Shown here in pieces: positions 1 to 6,550 of a stretch of DNA of 9,409 bases. The translations under genes were made by a program, and so were the position numbers. This DNA is from an uncultured Alphaproteobacteria bacterium. GTDB taxonomy: Bacteria; Pseudomonadota; Alphaproteobacteria; Caulobacterales; Caulobacteraceae. The stretch spans positions 1-9,409 of the forward strand of contig CAIYSH010000223.1 in NCBI GenBank assembly GCA_903928755.1, read 5' to 3'. Numbering within the stretch: the first letter of the stretch is position 1; each line of letters opens with the position of its first letter. The notes beneath the pieces are model-generated. The model ran no database searches. It worked only from the letters and a program-made list of their open reading frames with translations, and had not been told where the DNA came from.

Positions 1-895
1 AGCCGGCCAGTCGGAGGGCCGCCGTGCCCTCCATCAGTGGCAGGTTGGCGACACCCTCGATAGAGGAGCTGGGTGATCCTCCTTCGGTCGTGCCATAACT
101 GACACCCATCCTGCCTGAGAGGTCGTCCAGCTTCGGCGTTGCTGTGACAATGCGATAGATCCCGCTCAGGCTACCGGAGCCATAGAGTGCCCCCTGGGGG
201 CCTCGAACCACTTCAACCCGCTCTACGTCTATCAGTCGAAGGTCAGGATCTGGGGCATTGTAGTTGAGGGGGGTGTCGTCGAGGTAGGTTCCGACTGTGG
301 ACCTTGAGCGACCGGTAAATGCGCCGTCAGACAGGCCGCGCAGCAGAAGTTTGTCGCGCCCGGGTCCAAGGTTGGTGGTCTGGATCCCCGCCAGTTGTCC
401 CGTGGTTTCCAACGGGTCCATCGTGCCTGTCGCCCGCAGCTGATCGCCCGGGATGACGCTGATCGCCGTTGCCAGACGGTCGGAACGTTGGACGCGCTTG
501 GTTGCGGTAACCAGGACCTCGTCGACCTGAACCGGGTTTGCTGCGGGGTCGAAGACCGGAATTGTGCCTCCTGGCGTAGGCTCTTTCTGGCTGATTTGGA
601 CGGCATCCCGGCCAGCAAGCCGCCAGTTACAGGGCGCGCTTGCAAGCAACCGATCCAGAGCCTCGCTCAAGGTATAGGCCCCTGACAGTCCCCGGCTGTC
701 GGTTCCCGGGCAGGTGTTGACTCCGAGCATGGAGACATTGGCCTGCACAGCAAGGTCTATAAGCGCTTCACTGTAGGCCTTCGGGGCGATGTTCAGATGT
801 ATTCTGCCCATGGCCAGGCTGGGCTCTGGCAGCAGGAAGCCCGCCAGTGCAAGCAGTCCTGTCCATGAATGACGGCGTCGTCTGACCCTGAAGAT
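1..895 (-). CDS. TonB-dependent receptor with STN signalling domain (partial, runs off left edge)
   Basis: This is the N-terminal 298 residues of an outer-membrane TonB-dependent receptor of the FecA type; the beta-barrel lies beyond the window. Counting from the ATC codon at 895-893, residues 1-28 form a signal peptide (arginine-rich start, hydrophobic LLALAGFLL, PSLA at the cleavage site). Residues 31-103 form an STN domain, which in FecA homologues contacts FecR. A TonB-box-like VDEVLVTATK follows at 124-133, then the plug domain, with VERVEVVRGPQGALYG at about 224-239. No ATG, GTG or TTG precedes the signal peptide in frame: the frame is open back to the fecR stop. An AGGGGAG ribosome site at 904-910 sits 8 bases before ATC, so I chose this rare start. 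The first in-frame ATG (809-811) would remove the signal peptide and has no ribosome site. The gene starts 24 bases after fecR. The ligand cannot be inferred; an iron chelate, vitamin B12 or a glycan are all possible. The family call is sure, the start is not. Confidence 0.88.
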   Translation of the reverse strand, partial: MFRVRRRRHSWTGLLALAGFLLPEPSLAMGRIHLNIAPKAYSEALIDLAVQANVSMLGVNTCPGTDSRGLSGAYTLSEALDRLLASAPCNWRLAGRDAVQISQKEPTPGGTIPVFDPAANPVQVDEVLVTATKRVQRSDRLATAISVIPGDQLRATGTMDPLETTGQLAGIQTTNLGPGRDKLLLRGLSDGAFTGRSRSTVGTYLDDTPLNYNAPDPDLRLIDVERVEVVRGPQGALYGSGSLSGIYRIVTATPKLDDLSGRMGVSYGTTEGGSPSSSIEGVANLPLMEGTAALRLAG

Positions 896-919
896 CGTTG
901 TGTCTCCCCTGAAGGGCGA

Positions 920-1885
920 CTACTTCGACTGAAGAACGACCCCTTGATCCGACATTACCGTCTTGAGGGGCAGCATCAAGGCCAGACGCTCCAGCACCCG
1001 GGTCTGATCATCGAGGACCAGCACACCGGACACCTTTTCCTGCGCGACATGCGCGTCTGCAATGATCACCTGTCGGGGGAATTCGCGATTGAGATCCGCG
1101 ACGACCCTGGAAAGAGGTTGATCCCTGTAGACCAGGCGACCCGCGCGCCACCCCAGCGCTTCTGCTGGATCGGTCCTGCTGACCTTGTCACCGCCCGTTG
1201 AAAAATCGAGACGGTCTCCCCTGTTGAGGACATAGGTTGGCCCCGGGCCCCGAACCTGAACCGTTCCGCGAGATACCGTGACGGAAAATCCCTCGGGTCT
1301 GTTCCGCACATCAAATTGAGTCCCGACCACGTGTACCAGGCGATCACCGGCTTCTATTTCGAAAGCACGTGCCTCATCGTGGGCGACATCAAATACCGCT
1401 TCACCCTGTCCCATGACGACGCGGCGCTCATGGGGCGCAAGAGTCACCGACAGTACGGTCTCGGCGTTCATGTCGATGGTTGAGCCATCCGCCAGTTTCA
1501 CGGAACGATGTTCGCCCCGGGGCGTTGCAAAGCTGGAGGTCTGAGCAATCAGGTCGCCCTGCGGCAGAATCACCATGACAAGTGCGGCGGCCGCAGCCAC
1601 CCCGGCAATACCGGTGCCCCACGCCCAGCGGCTCAGGGTGCTGTGTCCTGCAGATCCATGCGTCTCGATCTTCATGCCCTCTCGGACTTGAGGGGAAAGC
1701 ACATCAACGGCCTCCAGTAATGAAAGCAGTTGTGCATAGGCATCAGCGTTCGCGGGTCGTGCGTCCAGCCATGCGTCAAACTCCAGTCCGTCTTCAACGG
1801 AGGGGGTTTCGCCCTGCAGACGCAGGATCCAGGCGATGGCCTGATCCTCCGCCGTTTCGGCGTCATGGACGAGATACACACTCAT
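920..1885 (-). CDS. FecR-family anti-sigma regulator / signal transducer
   Basis: This inner-membrane protein carries the signal from the outer-membrane receptor to the ECF sigma factor. It has 321 residues from ATG 1885, the usual length for FecR. Residues 8-62 match the cytoplasmic DUF4880-type anti-sigma domain (EDQAIAWILRLQ, then EFDAWLDARPANADAYA). Residues 87-108 are one membrane segment. Residues 118-212 are the periplasmic FecR domain, with TPRGEHRSVKLADGS and the typical GEAVFDV and VGTQFDV strands. Residues 253-319 form the C-terminal DUF4974/STN-like domain. An in-frame TTG at 1951 would add 22 residues, but it has no ribosome site. The ATG has a modest GGTGAG ahead of it, and the family pattern begins just after it. 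The gene lies between the sigma gene (97 bases upstream) and the receptor gene (24 bases downstream), so the three probably share a transcript. Confidence 0.92.
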   Translation of the reverse strand: MSVYLVHDAETAEDQAIAWILRLQGETPSVEDGLEFDAWLDARPANADAYAQLLSLLEAVDVLSPQVREGMKIETHGSAGHSTLSRWAWGTGIAGVAAAAALVMVILPQGDLIAQTSSFATPRGEHRSVKLADGSTIDMNAETVLSVTLAPHERRVVMGQGEAVFDVAHDEARAFEIEAGDRLVHVVGTQFDVRNRPEGFSVTVSRGTVQVRGPGPTYVLNRGDRLDFSTGGDKVSRTDPAEALGWRAGRLVYRDQPLSRVVADLNREFPRQVIIADAHVAQEKVSGVLVLDDQTRVLERLALMLPLKTVMSDQGVVLQSK

Positions 1886-1960
1886 GGTCTCACCTGCCCG
1901 GCCTGCAGGGTTGCAGGGGGCCTGATGTTCAGACTCCGCAGATCCCGGCAAACCCTATGT

Positions 1961-1981
1961 CGGACGGGAAAAAATCGTCCG
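1961..1981 (-). other. Hairpin in the sigma-fecR gap with a T-rich loop
   Basis: Read on the minus strand, CGGACG and CGTCCG form a perfect 6-bp stem around the 9-base loop ATTTTTTCC. It begins 1 base past the sigma-gene stop codon (1983-1985) and lies about 75 bases before the fecR ATG. The run of T is inside the loop, not after the stem, so this is not a standard intrinsic terminator. It could be a processing or stability element that sets sigma and anti-sigma levels apart, or it could be chance. Confidence 0.3.
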
Positions 1982-1982
1982 G

Positions 1983-2525
1983 TCATGGCTCAACGCTCCG
2001 CAACAGCGCCTTCAAGGCCGCACTGATGTGACCTTCGATGGCCTTGACGGAGATTCCCATGGCCCTTGCAGCCTCAGCCTGGGACATGCCCTCCAGCTTA
2101 TAGAGGCGAAAGGCCTTCTGCCGCTGGGGTGGCAATTGCCCGATGGCTGCCATCAATTGGCTGAGGCGCTCCCGGGACATGACAATGCGTTCAGCACTTG
2201 GATCCTCGACGATGTCCTCGCCGCCAAGATTGGTTCGCATATTCTGTCGCCAGGCGGTGTCGCGGACTTCAGAACGGCGCTGACTGCGCGTTGAATCATG
2301 GGCAAGATTGATTGCCATCCTGTAGAGCAAGGCGTTTGGTGATGATGTCTCGAGGTCTGGATCCAGGGCTGCGACCTTGAGATAAAGGTCCTGTACAAGA
2401 TCCTCCGCGAGGGCGTGAGATCCCGTGCGCGTCGCCAGGAACAGCACCAGGTTCGCCCGCTTAGCGAAATAGGCCTCCACCAGCGTGCCTGCAATTTTCG
2501 GGCTTTTCGGCACCGGGGCTTTCAA
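1983..2525 (-). CDS. FecI-like ECF RNA polymerase sigma factor
   Basis: This is an extracytoplasmic-function sigma factor that directs RNA polymerase to target promoters, probably including the receptor genes behind it. Starting from TTG at 2525 it has 180 residues, near the FecI size. Region 2 spans about residues 15-84 (LVEAYFAKRANLVLFLATRTGSHALAEDLVQDLYLKV and LLYRMAINLAHDSTRSQRR in two parts). Region 4 spans about 120-175 and contains the helix-turn-helix EGMSQAEAARAMGISVKAIE. Homology begins close to the TTG, which has a GGGAGG ribosome site (2532-2537) 6 bases upstream. A longer ATG reading from 2642 would add 39 residues (AAGRTRINLEVEPAAAK and onward) that look unlike a sigma N-terminus. 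It is the first gene of the sigma-fecR-receptor set, and FecR is its likely regulator. The family is clear; the start is likely. Confidence 0.9.
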   Translation of the reverse strand: MKAPVPKSPKIAGTLVEAYFAKRANLVLFLATRTGSHALAEDLVQDLYLKVAALDPDLETSSPNALLYRMAINLAHDSTRSQRRSEVRDTAWRQNMRTNLGGEDIVEDPSAERIVMSRERLSQLMAAIGQLPPQRQKAFRLYKLEGMSQAEAARAMGISVKAIEGHISAALKALLRSVEP

Positions 2526-2735
2526 CCTGTTCCTCCCAGGGACCGCTGACAGAAAAGCAGAGGTCCGGCGACAGGGATGCTTAGCCGCGGCAGGCTCAAC
2601 TTCAAGGTTTATTCTTGTTCTGCCTGCTGCATTTGCATTCACGGCTACTGGAGGGGTTGCAAGAAAATCTCCCTGTCAGGTCGTGCGCGATTGCCTTAGT
2701 AAGATCGACCCATGCCCAGGGAAGGATGAAGACCC
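2526..2735. other. Divergent intergenic region between the ECF sigma gene and the thioredoxin-like gene
   Basis: About 210 bases hold the promoters for both divergent genes. I see the GGGAGG site for the sigma gene at 2532-2537 and AAGGA for the thioredoxin-like gene at 2722-2726. I found no convincing -35/-10 pair, no Fur-box-like palindrome and no strong inverted repeat, so the promoters are unassigned. Confidence 0.5.
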
Positions 2736-3248
2736 ATGCTGAAGTCTGCCGCAATCGCTCTGTTCGCTGTCACGGTTTTCTGTTCGCCCGCATCCGCCAA
2801 GACCGCTCCGAAGGTCAGCATTGCTTCGTTTGCACAGTTGAAAACGCCCTTGCCCTATCCTTACGACGAGGTGGGCAATGCCGATAAGTCTGTCGCCATG
2901 GCCAGGGCGAAGGCCAAGGCTCAAGGCAAGCGCCTCATCATTGATATGGGCGGCAATTGGTGTCCCGACTGCCGCATTCTGGCTGCCACCATGGAGTTGC
3001 CGGAATTGAAGGCCTTCCTCGATCGCAATTTCGTGGTCATCAGTGTGGATATCGGCCGGTTCGACAAGAATCTTCAGGTGCCAGCACACTACGGCATAAC
3101 CAAACGCCTCGAGGGCGTTCCGGCGCTCATGGTGATCGATCCGAAAACGGATGCGCTCCTCAATGCCGCGCAGATGACCCAGCTGTCAGACGCCCGGCAC
3201 ATGACCCCGCAGGGGCTCGCCGACTGGCTTGCCGGCTGGGCTCCCTGA
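2736..3248 (+). CDS. Secreted thioredoxin-fold protein
   Basis: This 170-residue protein is predicted to be exported and to act on thiols or disulfides in the periplasm. Residues 1-21 are a signal peptide (hydrophobic AAIALFAVTVF, cleavage after ASA). The thioredoxin fold follows, with beta strand KRLIIDMGG, the active site WCPDC (Cys76 and Cys79), strand FVVISVDIG, and a cis-proline loop at GVPA (Pro129). The Asp in CPDC and the short domain resemble thioredoxin_7/DsbD-gamma-like families rather than cytoplasmic thioredoxin (CGPC). AAGGA lies 9 bases before the ATG. It is transcribed away from the sigma gene and converges on the oxygenase gene 26 bases downstream, so it looks monocistronic. 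Whether it reduces or oxidises its partner, and which partner, cannot be told. Confidence 0.85.
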   Translation: MLKSAAIALFAVTVFCSPASAKTAPKVSIASFAQLKTPLPYPYDEVGNADKSVAMARAKAKAQGKRLIIDMGGNWCPDCRILAATMELPELKAFLDRNFVVISVDIGRFDKNLQVPAHYGITKRLEGVPALMVIDPKTDALLNAAQMTQLSDARHMTPQGLADWLAGWAP

Positions 3249-3274
3249 CCCTTTCAGCGCTGGCCAAAGAATGT

Positions 3275-4438
3275 CTAGGTCAGCAATGCGACAGGCTCCA
3301 GGCCCAGGGCCTTCCTGAAGGTATTGTGATAGTGGTGCAGGGGCGGTTCATTCCGGCCGAACAGCACGGTGTCGACCAAGCCTGATTCAAGGGCGATCTG
3401 GGTCGTTTCGGCCGTGGCATAGTCTTCGGCCGCCACAATGTTGGTGAAGCCCTGGGAAAACATCAGGGCCATGTCCGGGTTCTCGGCGAGCACATCCTTG
3501 CGGAAATAGTAGCTGACCTGCGAGATGGAACGGCCCGGGTTCTCGGGATCGGGATAGACCCGCACGACGGCTATGCGTTGGTCGCCCACATTGATCACGA
3601 CATTGGGAAACAGGAAATAGACCGGAAATCCCCCGGCCTGGATCTTCCACTGACTTTCCGGCTGACTGCGCAGGTCGTCGATCCCTTTGAGACAGAGAAC
3701 CATGCGATGGTTCCGCTCATAGGCTCGATAGGACAGCACATCACCATGGAAATTGACGGCCAGTGTGTCCTTGTGCAGCCGTTTGAAATGATAGGTTTCT
3801 CCGAAGGTGTCGGTCGCCAGCTTCCAGTTCAGCTTCATGTCCAGGGTCTGCTCGAGGCCCAGGACATAGCTGTCCCATCCCCAGGCCCTGAAATCGTCAT
3901 CCAGGCCCTGGAAGACGGAATCGACATCGATTTCGCCCTCCGGATCCGGATGAATGATCAGAAACCCAAGATGCTCAACAGCCGGTAATTCCCTCAGCCC
4001 CAGGCATGTCCTGTCGATTTTCCCGAACTGGTCTTCCATGGGCACCGCGACCAGCGCGCCGGCCGTGTCGTAGGACCAGGCGTGGAAGGGGCAGGAAAAC
4101 AGGGCCTTCTTCCCCCGCCGTTCTGTTTCGACCATGGGGCCTCTGTGACGGCAGGCATTCAGGAATGCGCGGAACTTTCCGGTTTTGTCACGGGTGGCCA
4201 GAACGGGAATCCCCAGGTCGTTATTTGTCAGGAAATTTCCAGGTTCCGGAAGGTCGCCGCTCATGCCGATCATCTGCGGATACTTGCGGAACATGATCTC
4301 CCGCTCCTGTCTGGCAATGTCGCGACAGGTATAGGCATCGGCCGGAAATGCCCGCATCCCGCCCGCATCGGCGTTTACGCCCCGATCAAGCTGATCCATC
4401 AGTTCACGCAGAACCTCGATCTGTACGTCTGGTTTCAT
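3275..4438 (-). CDS. Rieske non-heme iron oxygenase, alpha (catalytic) subunit
   Basis: This is the terminal oxygenase of a two- or three-component Rieske system that uses O2 and reducing power to hydroxylate or demethylate an organic substrate in the cytoplasm. It has 387 residues, normal for an alpha subunit. The Rieske [2Fe-2S] ligands are Cys96, His98, Cys116 and His119 (CRHRG then CPFHAWSY, 17 residues between the pairs). The mononuclear iron site is His217 and His222 in ETYHFKRLH, with Asp339 in AAEDY as the likely third ligand and Asp210 as the probable bridge from a neighbouring subunit. All key residues are present. No ferredoxin or reductase gene is nearby, so electrons must come from a partner elsewhere. 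ATG 4438 starts 5 bases after the last sense codon of tetR, or 3 intervening bases after its stop, and a GAGG lies rather far upstream, so translational coupling is likely. The substrate is unknown; aromatic acids and quaternary amines are both handled by such families. Confidence 0.92.
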   Translation of the reverse strand: MKPDVQIEVLRELMDQLDRGVNADAGGMRAFPADAYTCRDIARQEREIMFRKYPQMIGMSGDLPEPGNFLTNNDLGIPVLATRDKTGKFRAFLNACRHRGPMVETERRGKKALFSCPFHAWSYDTAGALVAVPMEDQFGKIDRTCLGLRELPAVEHLGFLIIHPDPEGEIDVDSVFQGLDDDFRAWGWDSYVLGLEQTLDMKLNWKLATDTFGETYHFKRLHKDTLAVNFHGDVLSYRAYERNHRMVLCLKGIDDLRSQPESQWKIQAGGFPVYFLFPNVVINVGDQRIAVVRVYPDPENPGRSISQVSYYFRKDVLAENPDMALMFSQGFTNIVAAEDYATAETTQIALESGLVDTVLFGRNEPPLHHYHNTFRKALGLEPVALLT

Positions 4439-4443
4439 CCGGG

Positions 4444-5040
4444 TCAGGCCTCGATTGGGGAAGGGATGGGAAGGGCGGATTCAAGCATGGCGAAGGTCAG
4501 GGAAACCTGCCGACCCTGGCTTTCGAGTGACAGGCCCTGCCGGCCAGCAACCCGCAGACCTTTGTTCATGAGCATCAGAAAACCTGAATAGTCTTCTGAA
4601 TCCCCTGGGTGGCACCCGGCTTCCAGCAGAAGGTCTGTCATCGCCGACCGGATCTCTTCCAGTCGGCAAATGGCATGATCATGCAGATCATCATCAATCC
4701 TGGCCATTTCGACCACAGTATTGACGAGCATGCAGCCCCAGCCACGTTCCTCTGCCATGGGCGGCAATGTTTCCTGTCCGAGAAACCTCCTGAGACGTTC
4801 AATCGGCGTGAGACCACGTTCGGAGCCCCTCAGTATCGAGACCGTATTGACAGCAAAGTGATCGAGGCACTCCAGGAACAGTCGGCGCTTGTCGCCAAAG
4901 GCTGCGTAGAAACTGCTCCGCCCGATCTTCATTTCAGCCAGCAGGTCCGACAGGCCAGCGCCCTGGTAACCCCGTCTCCAGAAAAAGCGCAGGGCGCGGT
5001 CGCGGGCAATGTTGCGATCAAATGTGATGGGGCGGGCCAT
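4444..5040 (-). CDS. TetR/AcrR-family transcriptional repressor
   Basis: This 198-residue protein is a one-component regulator that should release DNA on binding a small ligand. The N-terminal helix-turn-helix is clear: FDRNIARDRALRFFWRRGYQGAG leads (in two parts) into LSDLLAEMKIGRSSFYAAFGDK at about residues 30-51. The rest is the helical ligand and dimer domain, with GCMLVNTVVEMA at 102-113. It is the first gene of a two-gene unit with the oxygenase. A 24-bp perfect palindrome ends 6 bases before its ATG and sits inside its promoter, so autoregulation of the whole unit is the natural reading. There is no ribosome site ahead of the ATG; together with the promoter spacing this suggests a leaderless message. 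The divergent MFS gene may be a second target. Confidence 0.93.
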   Translation of the reverse strand: MARPITFDRNIARDRALRFFWRRGYQGAGLSDLLAEMKIGRSSFYAAFGDKRRLFLECLDHFAVNTVSILRGSERGLTPIERLRRFLGQETLPPMAEERGWGCMLVNTVVEMARIDDDLHDHAICRLEEIRSAMTDLLLEAGCHPGDSEDYSGFLMLMNKGLRVAGRQGLSLESQGRQVSLTFAMLESALPIPSPIEA

Positions 5041-5074
5041 GGGATCATTATGGACTGATCAGTCCATAATTCAA
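5040..5074 (-). promoter_or_regulatory. Predicted tetR-oxygenase promoter, leaderless start
   Basis: On the minus strand, TTGAAT (5069-5074) serves as -35 and CATAAT (5047-5052) as -10, with a 16-base spacer. Six bases (GATCCC) separate the -10 from the tetR ATG, so the expected +1 is the A of the ATG at 5040. No Shine-Dalgarno sequence is present or possible on such a transcript. Leaderless messages are known to be common in Caulobacter. The -10 and spacer coincide with the palindrome. Confidence 0.6.
5047..5070. promoter_or_regulatory. 24-bp perfect palindrome, probable TetR operator
   Basis: The half-site ATTATGGACTGA is followed at once by its exact reverse complement, giving 12+12 matching bases centred between 5058 and 5059. 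Its length and two-fold symmetry fit a TetR-dimer operator. It lies between tetR and the divergent MFS gene, 6 bases from the tetR ATG and about 130 bases from the MFS ATG. It fills the predicted tetR promoter spacer and -10, so a bound repressor would block RNA polymerase. I saw no second copy in the window. Confidence 0.85.
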
Positions 5075-5202
5075 TGCCAGCTGCCGCTCACCTTCGCGCG
5101 TGCTTCCCCAATGACACTCAATCTGTAGAATGAGGGCAATGGTGCGACCAAACGCGCCAAACCAAGGCGGCTGCATGCCGTCAGGTGCCTGGGAGGGCCT
5201 CC

Positions 5203-6486
5203 ATGTCGTCTGAGAATCCACGCGGATCCGGTATGCCTGTTGGCCTGCTGCTCTTGCTGACGGCAACGAATGCCCTGAATTTCGTGGACCGGAATCTGCT
5301 CGCGAGCTTTGCAAATTTCCTGAAACCCGACCTGCACCTGACCGATACCCAGTTCGGCTTGCTGACCGGCCTGGTTTTTCTGGTTTTCTATGCTGTGGCC
5401 GGGCTCTTCATGGGAGCCATTGCAGACCTTTCACACCGGCCGAGGCTGGTTGCGGGGGCAATTGCCGTCTGGAGCCTGCTGACGGCCCTGTCCGGTGCGG
5501 CGCGGGGATTTATCTCGCTTGCCCTGCCTCGCGCCTTTATCGGCATAGGCGAGTCGGCCCTGTCTCCGGCGGCCATTTCCCTGCTCGCAGACCGGGTCAG
5601 TCGGGCCAGAATGGGTCTTGCGACGGCCATTTATTATATGGGCGTGCCACTTGGTACGGGTATCGGTCTTCTGGTGGCCGGATATCTGGGGCCGGCCCTT
5701 GGCTGGCGAAACTGTTTCTTTGCCATCGGCCTTCTGGGTCTGGTGCTGTCCCTCGCATTCCTGTTTGTGAAAGAACCGCGCCCGGTTCGCGCATCAGTGG
5801 CATCCAAGGGGCCCGGGTTCGGGGAACAGTTCGGCTCTCTGATCCATGCGCTGCTGCGTTCGCCGGCCCTGGTGGCGACCATGCTGGGCGGTATTGCCCT
5901 GCATATCTCCGTGGGTGCGGCACAGTTCGATCAGCTCTGGTTTGTTGCAGAGCGCGGATTCGACAAGGCTGAAATCGCCCGTCTGGCCGGATACATCACG
6001 GTCGCAGCAGGGATTGCCGGCAATCTGTTTGGCGGCCTGATCGGCGACTGGTGGCAGAAGCACATGAAATCCGGGCGACCCATGCTGCTGGCCTGCCTGA
6101 TGGCCTTGCTGGTGCCGGCGGCGATTCTCTATCGATTGTCGGTCCCGGGATCGCCGCTTTTCTATTTCGGCATGGGTATCGGTGTCTTCCAGCTGGCAGC
6201 CTTCTATGGCCCGACCTTTTCCACCGTACAGGAATTGGCACCGAACGGCGCCCGCGCGACCGTCACGGCCTTCTATATTCTTTGTCTCAACGTCATTGGC
6301 CTTGGGATCGGCAATACAGGGGTCGGCTATGTGGTGGATCATCTGAGGGCATCCGGTGAGGGCCAGCCCTACACGATTGCCATCATTGGCTTCATCTGTG
6401 TTTCGGCCCTGGCCATTCCCGCCTTCATCTGTGCGGGGCTCTGGACCAAACGCGATCGGGCCCGCATCGAGGCGACGGACGGATAA
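5203..6486 (+). CDS. MFS transporter, spinster-like group
   Basis: This inner-membrane secondary carrier of the major facilitator superfamily has 427 residues and about 12 hydrophobic segments, the standard size. Residues 23-34 (NALNFVDRNLLA) and GESALSPAAISLLAD at 116-130 are typical of spinster-like bacterial members. The motif-A loop GAIADLSHRPR (71-81) keeps the Asp and Arg. I place the start at ATG 5203, with GGGAGG at 5191-5196 and 6 bases between; a GTG at 5185 would add 6 residues and overlap that site. It is divergent from the TetR-oxygenase pair and shares the operator region, so it probably moves the oxygenase substrate, its product or the inducer. Direction of transport cannot be inferred. 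Its 3' end faces ctrA. Confidence 0.9.
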   Translation: MSSENPRGSGMPVGLLLLLTATNALNFVDRNLLASFANFLKPDLHLTDTQFGLLTGLVFLVFYAVAGLFMGAIADLSHRPRLVAGAIAVWSLLTALSGAARGFISLALPRAFIGIGESALSPAAISLLADRVSRARMGLATAIYYMGVPLGTGIGLLVAGYLGPALGWRNCFFAIGLLGLVLSLAFLFVKEPRPVRASVASKGPGFGEQFGSLIHALLRSPALVATMLGGIALHISVGAAQFDQLWFVAERGFDKAEIARLAGYITVAAGIAGNLFGGLIGDWWQKHMKSGRPMLLACLMALLVPAAILYRLSVPGSPLFYFGMGIGVFQLAAFYGPTFSTVQELAPNGARATVTAFYILCLNVIGLGIGNTGVGYVVDHLRASGEGQPYTIAIIGFICVSALAIPAFICAGLWTKRDRARIEATDG

Positions 6487-6494
6487 GGCACAGC

Positions 6495-6521
6495 AAAACG
6501 CCCGCCTTTGCCAGCGGGCGT
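6495..6521 (-). terminator. Intrinsic terminator behind ctrA
   Basis: Read on the minus strand, ACGCCCGC and GCGGGCGT form a perfect 8-bp GC-rich stem around an 8-base loop, followed by a short T tract (the stem's last T plus TTT, then GC). It lies 30 bases past the ctrA stop. The T tract is on the ctrA side, so it serves ctrA; on the plus strand no T run follows, although the stem could slow MFS transcripts as well. Confidence 0.75.
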
Positions 6522-6550
6522 CTGGAAGTTCAGTGAACCGTGGGGCCCGT

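Noticed and set aside
232..645. Long open frame on the minus strand over the receptor gene
   Set aside because: It is a shifted frame of the receptor; the true frame shows signal peptide, STN domain, TonB box and plug, while this one shows arginine- and serine-rich noise.
869..2031. Several plus-strand open frames over fecR
   Set aside because: They lack ribosome sites and domains, and are opposite a well-supported FecR protein.
2526..2735. Fur box ahead of the ECF sigma gene
   Set aside because: I searched for a GATAATGAT-like symmetrical site and found none, so iron control is not supported by the sequence.
3249..3274. Possible bidirectional terminator between the thioredoxin-like gene and the oxygenase gene
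   Set aside because: Only an 8-bp loopless palindrome (CAGCGCTG at 3255-3262) without a T run; not enough for a terminator call.
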